From Rehmannia glutinosa (Eukaryota; Streptophyta; Magnoliopsida; Lamiales; Orobanchaceae), in contig JABTTQ020001788.1 in assembly GCA_016081115.2 (NCBI GenBank), positions 62,001 through 126,000 on the forward strand: a stretch of DNA of 64,000 nt, given 5' to 3'. This document shows positions 58,402 through 64,000 of this stretch, one piece after another (the stretch's first letter is position 1; every line of letters begins with the position of its first letter). The notes below the pieces were generated by a model. That model had not been told where the DNA came from. It worked only from the letters and a program-made list of their open reading frames with translations, and did no database searches. Made by a program: the position numbers and the translations under genes.

Positions 58402-61400
58402 AATGCCTTGGCTGTTTCCTTTTTCTCTCTTCATCTTCAGCTCTTCTCCTATCCTCATCTGCTCTTCTTCTCTTCCTTTCTTCTTCATTCTTCTTTTTTT
58501 TTTCTCATAGGCTCACCTCGCAGCAGGGTCATCCCTACGCTGCCTTTCCTCCCATTCACGATTCAGCCATTCGTTCTCAACTTCTTGCCTTCTCACAGCT
58601 TCTACACTCTTACGTGCAACTTCCAAGTTAGCAAGATGATCATATCCGCCCAGATGAGTTTAATCCATTCTTCTATGGATTAATATACTTTATGTCCTGA
58701 GATTTTGGCTGCGGTTGATAGCCTCTGCCTCTTCCACTTCCATCTGATCTTCCCCTTCCTCTTTCTGACTCAGCTCCTCCTCCTATGGGAGTGTCTTTGC
58801 ATCTTGGAGCTTTTGATTTCCCAGCTGAGTGACTGTTGGAATTCTGTTGCACATCAGCTAGGTTACACACATCGAGACCTTTCTCCCAGTACATGTCCCA
58901 GGCTTATGGTAGAGTCATATCTTGGAAGTATCCTTCTGCCTCTAGAGTTTGAAACTCCTTTAGTAATCTGGGCTCAGACTCAGCATCAGGCATGGCAATG
59001 TCTTTTGGGGGCTTGACCGCAGAGAATCCTTTACTGCTGGAGGACCATTATATTGCGTCCTTATGTTCTAAATCTGCGCAGAATGCTTCTCAGCCACCTT
59101 TTCGAATTCAGCTTCGATGGATTTTCTTGATTCTTTCATTGCCAACTCAACTTTCTATTCCTTTGATCTCTTTCGGTAGCTTGCTGAGAAGTGAGGCTGT
59201 AATCTCTCCTTGCTGAGGAGTCTGGGCAAACATAAGCTTCAACGGGGGTTTTTTCGAGCTTATTTCCCCCTTAGCTGGTACTTCCTTCTTCTCCACCTTA
59301 TGACCCCCTTTCATTTCATTCAGTTCCTTCAAGGCCTCATTTTCCCTCTTTTTGGCATCATCACCAAAAGATAGGGTTAGGCCAGGGAACAATCCACTGA
59401 GAATAAAGTTAAGTCGGTTGTTAGTAGAGTTTTGCTTGTCATCTTCTTTGGAGTAGGCTGTTCGGAATTCTGACCGCGTAGCCTTTGACTCAGCAGTCAT
59501 TAATTTCATTTCTGCTTGGAGATTATTGAACTGCTGGTTCATGTTGGTCTCCAGTCTTGCAATCTCGCTCTGGTGTTGCAGCTTAAGTAACTCCATGTTC
59601 GACTTATGGGATTCTCCAATTTTAACCATATACTCCTTCTGCCTATACTAAAACTGTACATTATCCGCACTCCAGACGAGCAACTCTGCAAAGAGTGATT
59701 TGAAGTAGCAGACTTGCTCTATTCTCATAGCAGTAGTCTGTGCAACCCATTCCCTGATTCGAAGAACAACATCTCGAATATCTTCGCTGATATTTGCATC
59801 ACGGTTGTCCAGCCTTAGATCTAACGATGCTAAATGATATTCCATTTTCTCAATTTCTTCAGCCGAGGACCAATCAACTCAAAAAGAAGGACCTACTGAT
59901 ACCAAAGAAGTTGTTAACACAATCGAGATCGATCAGTCAACCGAAAGGCATCAAACAATCGCTCAGCGGATATCGGTCGGTGAGCATGCTAACACTCTGT
60001 TTGCTCAAGCAGAGACTCAGTCAACTCAACAGCACGCTACCACAACTACGTTAAATGTAGCCATGAGGGTTGGCTAATCATCAAATATGAACCTCATCAG
60101 AGCTATTTTATTATTAACAGTACTCCGAGAGTCTTGAGCATCCTCAGCCTTGTCCCTTGCAGATTCGTCAATAGGTGTGGACTCGGCTTCATTGTCGGAT
60201 TCCAAAATTTCTGTGTCAATGTTTTCCTGGGAATCACTAAGAGCGTTGATTCTAGTTTCTTCATCAGCCGTCTCTACATGAGGAATTTGCTATTTCTCAA
60301 TATCTTTGCCGAAGGAAGTCTAAACCTCCTTTAGGCCTTCATTACCCCCATCAGTCTAAACTGCTGTAGGGCCTTCAAGAGCTTTGGCTTTCTCCAAAGC
60401 TTTCTCCTTTTCATCTTCTTTGATGGCGCGAAGGGCATCCATTCATAATTTTTCATTTAGGGCATAGGGGACAGAGACATTTCCCAGGAAGCGTAAGAAC
60501 TTCTCTTCTTCTTTGATAAATTTAGGTTGCTCAAATTTTTGTCGAGAGTAGTCCAACTTCCATCTTCTCCATTCCCTCAATCTCTGTTGAATGTCCGGGT
60601 AGACTAGAGAGTACATTATCACCTCATCATCACCATCTCCGTCTTCCAGAATTGTAGCAAGTGGAGTCTGCTCCTCGTCAGGTTCATTTGTATCAGTTTG
60701 AGGGGTCGAGACATCTCTTTCCTCAAGAGTCTCAGATGTCTCAGCTCTTTGCTTCTCCACAGCTGTCTCACGCGCGACTGGGTTTTCTACACTCTGCTGA
60801 TCGACATCGCAGTCTTATGGGTATCCACGGTGACTATATCCCCACCATCCTTCTCTTGGGACTTCTCTTCTTGAGCATCAACAGTCTCTTCGGGCTTCTC
60901 TGGCTGAGTGGCAGACTCTGTCTTTTCAAGTTCAGACTTCTTAAAAAGTCTTCTTCTCTTGGTTTTGACAAGAGGAACAACATCCTCTTCAGTTGTTTCG
61001 GTGGTTGCTTCTGGCTCCACCATCTTTATCTTTTTCCCAACAGCTGGCTTGCGGGGCACAACTGTCCGCTTCTTCGTTACAATCGGAGAAAGCATAGAAG
61101 TATATTTCTCAGTCTCGGCTATGGTGGCAGAGGCTTCTGGATCGGCTACTGGGGCAGGGGCTTGTGGCTCAGCTGCAGGGGCAGGATCCTTCTTGGACTT
61201 GGTTTCAGGGACAAGTGCAGGCTTAGCTGTCGCAACTCTCTTCTTTTAAATAGGCTTGGGAGAGAGAGCTGTAGCGGTCGCAGCTGTGTCTTTGGCAGGG
61301 TCAACTGACTCACCCTCACTCGTGTCAGCTTTCCTGGTATGCGCCTTCCTCTAAGCTCCAGAGAGTTTTTCCTTGAACATTTTCTTGTTCGCATGGAATG

Positions 61401-62091
61401 GCTTTCCATGACGCAGGGCAATCCGCTTTACTTCCATCAAATGGCCAATTATCAGGCCATACCCCAATGAGCATCTGAAAGTCCCATCTTCCTTAAAGGA
61501 CTTATTGATCACGTTCTGGCAGATACGGCCGAAAACAAACTCAGCTCAGTTAATCTTTTTTTCTTCCATGATCGCAACCATCACCACCAGCTTAGTCCGA
61601 GACAGCTGGTTGAATCTTCCAAACTTCATATCCACGCACTTGGACACGATGTCCATCAGTTTGTGGTAATCTCCTTGATCAACTCATTCTTGCGTCAGAG
61701 CGGTCTTCACACGGTGACTTAGCTTGGCTATCTCTTTCCAAGCAGCAGCAATGTTGACATCCTTCTCGATGATCTCATTCAGACCATCAGTAGGCAACTT
61801 GCAATGTTCAGTAAGGTCCGCAACTGTGATCTTGATGGCCTTACTATGAACAGATGAGCGAATCTCATCATCATATACTTCTGCATTGACATAGAACATC
61901 ACGACCTCTTCAAAGTAAGTGTGAGAAAACTCCATGGTGTGAAAGTCCTTCAGACCAGACTTCTCGAGTTTCTCAGCAATTTTCTTCACCAGGACTTCAT
62001 CAGCACCCTGTTTCACCATCCCCTTGAAGTCCACTATTGATCCAGAGTGGATTTTCTCAGATAACTTGACAAAATCATATGTAGCGTCCAT
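58402..62091 (-). pseudogene. E6 additional ORF (aORF), best preserved copy
   Basis: ATG 62091, end near 58402, about 1,230 codons with several stops. Order: an N-terminal conserved domain (62091-61684, VKKIAEKLEKSG, VMFYVNAEVYDDEIRSS; then NQLSRTKLVVMVAIMEEKK and GKPFHANKKMFKEK to about 61370); an Ala/Pro/Lys-rich disordered part with basic VKTKRRRLFKK (61095-60787), a possible nuclear signal; a segment with DIQQRLREWRRWK (60760-60443); an acidic part; a helical/coiled part (59845-59147, HQSEIARLETNMNQQ); an Arg-Gly stretch (ERGRGRSDGSGRGRG, 58894-58673); and a Glu/Arg/Lys-rich end. No membrane segment. The layout suggests a nucleic-acid-binding nuclear protein; function unknown. Confidence 0.65.
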
Positions 62092-62628
62092 TTTAGAAGA
62101 AGATAAACAGTGAAAGAAACGTAAAATCTCGATTTTGAAAAGTATGGTTTGCGAATTTTTGCAGAGAGTATTTCTTGCTTGTTGAAGACGAGAGAGTTAT
62201 TGTGAGAAGAGAGAAAAATGTGTTTTCGCTTATATTGGACTTGGAATTTGAAAAACTTGATCAACATCGTGGTAAAGATTTATTTATTAAAACCACATTA
62301 ATTTCCATGCATTAAATGCGCGGCATTTATATCAAATCATATGCCTAACCGTGCGTTTTTGTAGTGTGACCATAATTATGTTAACGTCATCCTTAAAAAC
62401 ATTCCGCCGCATAAAATGACAACGTTTTGTCACTTAGCTCATAAATAACTCATCTTATATCCAAAAATGACTTAACTCTGCTTCTCTCTTCACATTTGAT
62501 CACTCGGTTTTGCCAACTAACTCGGTGATTTCCCGTCTAGGTTGTTTTCCTTGGCTGAAATGTTAAACTTGCTCATTTATCATCTCTCTTCTTTTAACTC
62601 GTTGAATGAGTCTTTCGAGTATTTTAAC
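62092..62628 (-). promoter_or_regulatory. E6 intergenic region, candidate aORF promoter
   Basis: On the minus strand: TTTGATATAAATGCCGCGC near 62320-62338 with a GCATTTAATGC repeat, and CCAATATAAGC near 62228-62240, then a CT-rich leader to the ATG. Matches the E2A, E3 and E4 intergenic blocks despite divergence elsewhere. Confidence 0.5.
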
Positions 62629-63000
62629 TCACTCAATTAACCCTAGCTCATTCTTAAGCTCTTCAAATCTTGATTCACATAATGGCTTTGTGAATATGTC
62701 AGCTAACTGCTTATCAGTTGAGATGTATTCCAAAGTGATGTCTTTCTTTTCAACATGATCTGATAAAATGATATCTAACATCGATATGCTTTGTTCTTGA
62801 GTGCAACACAGGATTCTGAGTGATTGCAATGGCACTACTGTTATCACACATAATTGGAATCTCTCTTTCTACTATATCATAGTCTCTCAGTTGTTGTCTC
62901 ATCTGTTAGACTTGGGCACAACAACCGACCGCAGCTATGTACTCTGCTTCAGCTGTAGATGTAGCTATTGAATTTTGTTTCTTGTTGAACCAAGAAACTT
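62629..63000 (-). pseudogene. E6 RNase H, C-terminal part
   Basis: Open at 62847-62629 with DHVEKKDITLEYISTDK and QLADIFTKPLCESRFEELK, ending at the pol stop (62629). Upstream, 62850-63000 carries the AVDVATAEAEYI-like block in broken frames. Confidence 0.78.
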
Positions 63001-64000
63001 ATCTATTTCCAAGCATTTGACAAGTTCCTGATGTACTCTTCATGTCAACTCTACATCCAGCATAGTCTGAGTCTGAGTATCCTACTAGCTTGAATCCTCC
63101 TTCCTTCGGATACCATAAGCCAACTTCTTGACATCCCTTCAATTACCTTAGGATTCTCTTAGCTGCAGTCATGTCTCTCTTTTGGTACAGATTGACATCT
63201 AGCACATACACCTACATCAAAGGTGATGTCTGGCCTGCTTGCTGTTAAATAAAGCAATGATCCAATGAGGGCTCTATATCTAGTTTGATCAACAGGTTTG
63301 CCATTTGCATCCATATCCATCTTGAGTGATGTGTTCATAGGAATCTTCACTGATGACTTCTCTTTCATGTCAAACTTCTTCACCAGATCGCTAGTATACT
63401 TGGTTTGACTTATGAAGGTTCCATCCTTCATTTGCTTTACTTGAAGTCCTAAGAAGAAATTTAGCTTTCCCATCATGCTCATCTCAAATTTGCCTTGCAT
63501 GAGGTTTAGGAACTTATCACACAACTCTTTGTTTGTGGATCCAAAAATGATATCATCCATCTCATATTTGAACAAGCGATACTCTCTCCATCCCGATTCA
63601 AGAAGAGTGTTCTGTCAACCTTTCCTTTGGTGAATCCATTGTCAATTAGAAACTGAGACAATGTATCATACCATGCTCTTGGTGCTTGTTTCAATCCATA
63701 CAAAATTTTCTTGAGCTTGTAGACCTTATCTTCAATAGTTTTCTTCTCAAAACCTGGAGGTTGTTCAACATAGAATTTTTCTTTTAGCAGTCTATTTAGA
63801 AATGCACTCTTCTTATCCATTTGATATACAGTGAAGTTCTTATGTGCAACATAAGCAAGAAACATCCTAATTGCTTCCAATCTGGAAACATGAGCAAATG
63901 TTTCATTAAAATCTATATCTTCCTCTTGGTAATACCCTTTCTCTACCAATCTTGCTTGTTTTTGACAACAGATCCTTCCTCATTCATCTTGTTTCTGAAT
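63001..64000 (-). pseudogene. E6 reverse transcriptase
   Basis: RT open at 63949-63506 (GYYQEEDIDFNETFAHVSRLEAIRMFLAY, QMDKKSAFLNRLLKEKFYVEQPPGFE, AWYDTLSQFLIDNG) and 63575-63159 (EMDDIIFGSTNKEL, QTRYRALIGSLLYLTASRPDI). The palm reads YEMDD instead of YVDD because of a small local change near 63555. Unlike E2A/E4, it keeps the segment after LNRLL. It continues past the window end. Confidence 0.85.

Larger units (their letters stand above)
56537..64000 (-). mobile_element. Copia element E6 (SIRE-like), 3' LTR to RT
   Basis: A minus-strand element cut by the window end: 3' LTR, PPT, aORF, intergenic region, RNase H and RT. It is a more diverged family member (LTR begins TGTAGGTTCCAAGAAG). Its aORF gives the clearest view of this protein in the window. 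Confidence 0.88.

Noticed and set aside
58490..58505. Long T run as a terminator
   Set aside because: It lies within the Lys-rich (AAA/AAG) end of the minus-strand aORF; plant Pol II genes do not use T-run terminators.
58402..62091. aORF as a retroviral envelope gene
   Set aside because: No signal peptide, no hydrophobic membrane span and no Cys-rich ectodomain; it is basic, charged and disordered.

Overview
This is a gene-poor, repeat-rich stretch of a flowering-plant nuclear genome, probably a dicot; I cannot name the species. No host gene, rRNA, tRNA gene or CRISPR array is supported. Almost every base belongs to one of two things: large Ty1/copia LTR retrotransposons of the SIRE/Maximus (Sirevirus-like) type on the minus strand, and an endogenous pararetrovirus (EPRV, family Caulimoviridae) present in several pieces.

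Layout. (1) 1-5884: copia E1, minus strand, cut by the window start; its 5' LTR is at 4411-5884. E1 is nested in (2) 5885-10887, the 3' half of copia E2A (RT/RNase H, then a long additional ORF, 'aORF'). (3) 10888-11112: scrambled short EPRV pieces. (4) 11113-19438: EPRV-A, a full and slightly over-length viral genome on the minus strand. (5) 19468-26170: EPRV-B, plus strand, head-to-head with A across a spacer of about 29 bp. (6) 26171-38618: copia E3, minus strand, inserted into the EPRV transactivator ORF; its 5' LTR is cut to 18 bp. (7) 38619-41358: EPRV-C1, a second copy of pol through the same transactivator site. (8) 41359-42933: solo copia LTR at that site. (9) 42934-44679: EPRV-C2, the rest of the transactivator, the promoter and the leader. 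(10) 44680-54087: copia E4, minus strand, with a 5' LTR. Its 44.69-48.65 kb part is a direct duplicate of 6.93-10.89 kb. (11) 54088-56536: E5, a decayed plus-strand copia of another lineage. (12) 56537-64000: copia E6, minus strand, 3' LTR to RT, cut by the window end.

The virus. The unit genome is about 8.0 kb (TATA to TATA) with three main ORFs: a coiled-coil, virion-associated-protein-like ORF; a polyprotein of about 1,670 codons (movement protein, coat protein with zinc knuckle, six-Cys finger, protease, RT, RNase H); and an ORF of about 470 codons that starts with an RNase H1-type hybrid-binding domain, as in caulimovirus transactivator/viroplasmin. The six-Cys finger and the fused polyprotein look like badnavirus/tungrovirus; the third ORF looks like caulimovirus, cavemovirus or solendovirus. 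All copies carry breaks.

The copia family. E1, E2A/E4, E3 and E6 share LTRs of 1.47-1.58 kb, an initiator-Met tRNA primer site, gag (UBN2 plus zinc knuckle), PR, INT, RT and RNase H. After pol they carry a same-strand aORF of 3-4.5 kb, preceded by a conserved TATA-containing region.

Reading caution. Related copies differ again and again exactly at CAG/CTG, which become CG, CGG, CCG or TG. This looks like systematic long-read basecalling error at methylated CHG sites, so many frameshifts may be artefacts and the word 'pseudogene' below is provisional. The repeated blocks could also partly reflect assembly joins.
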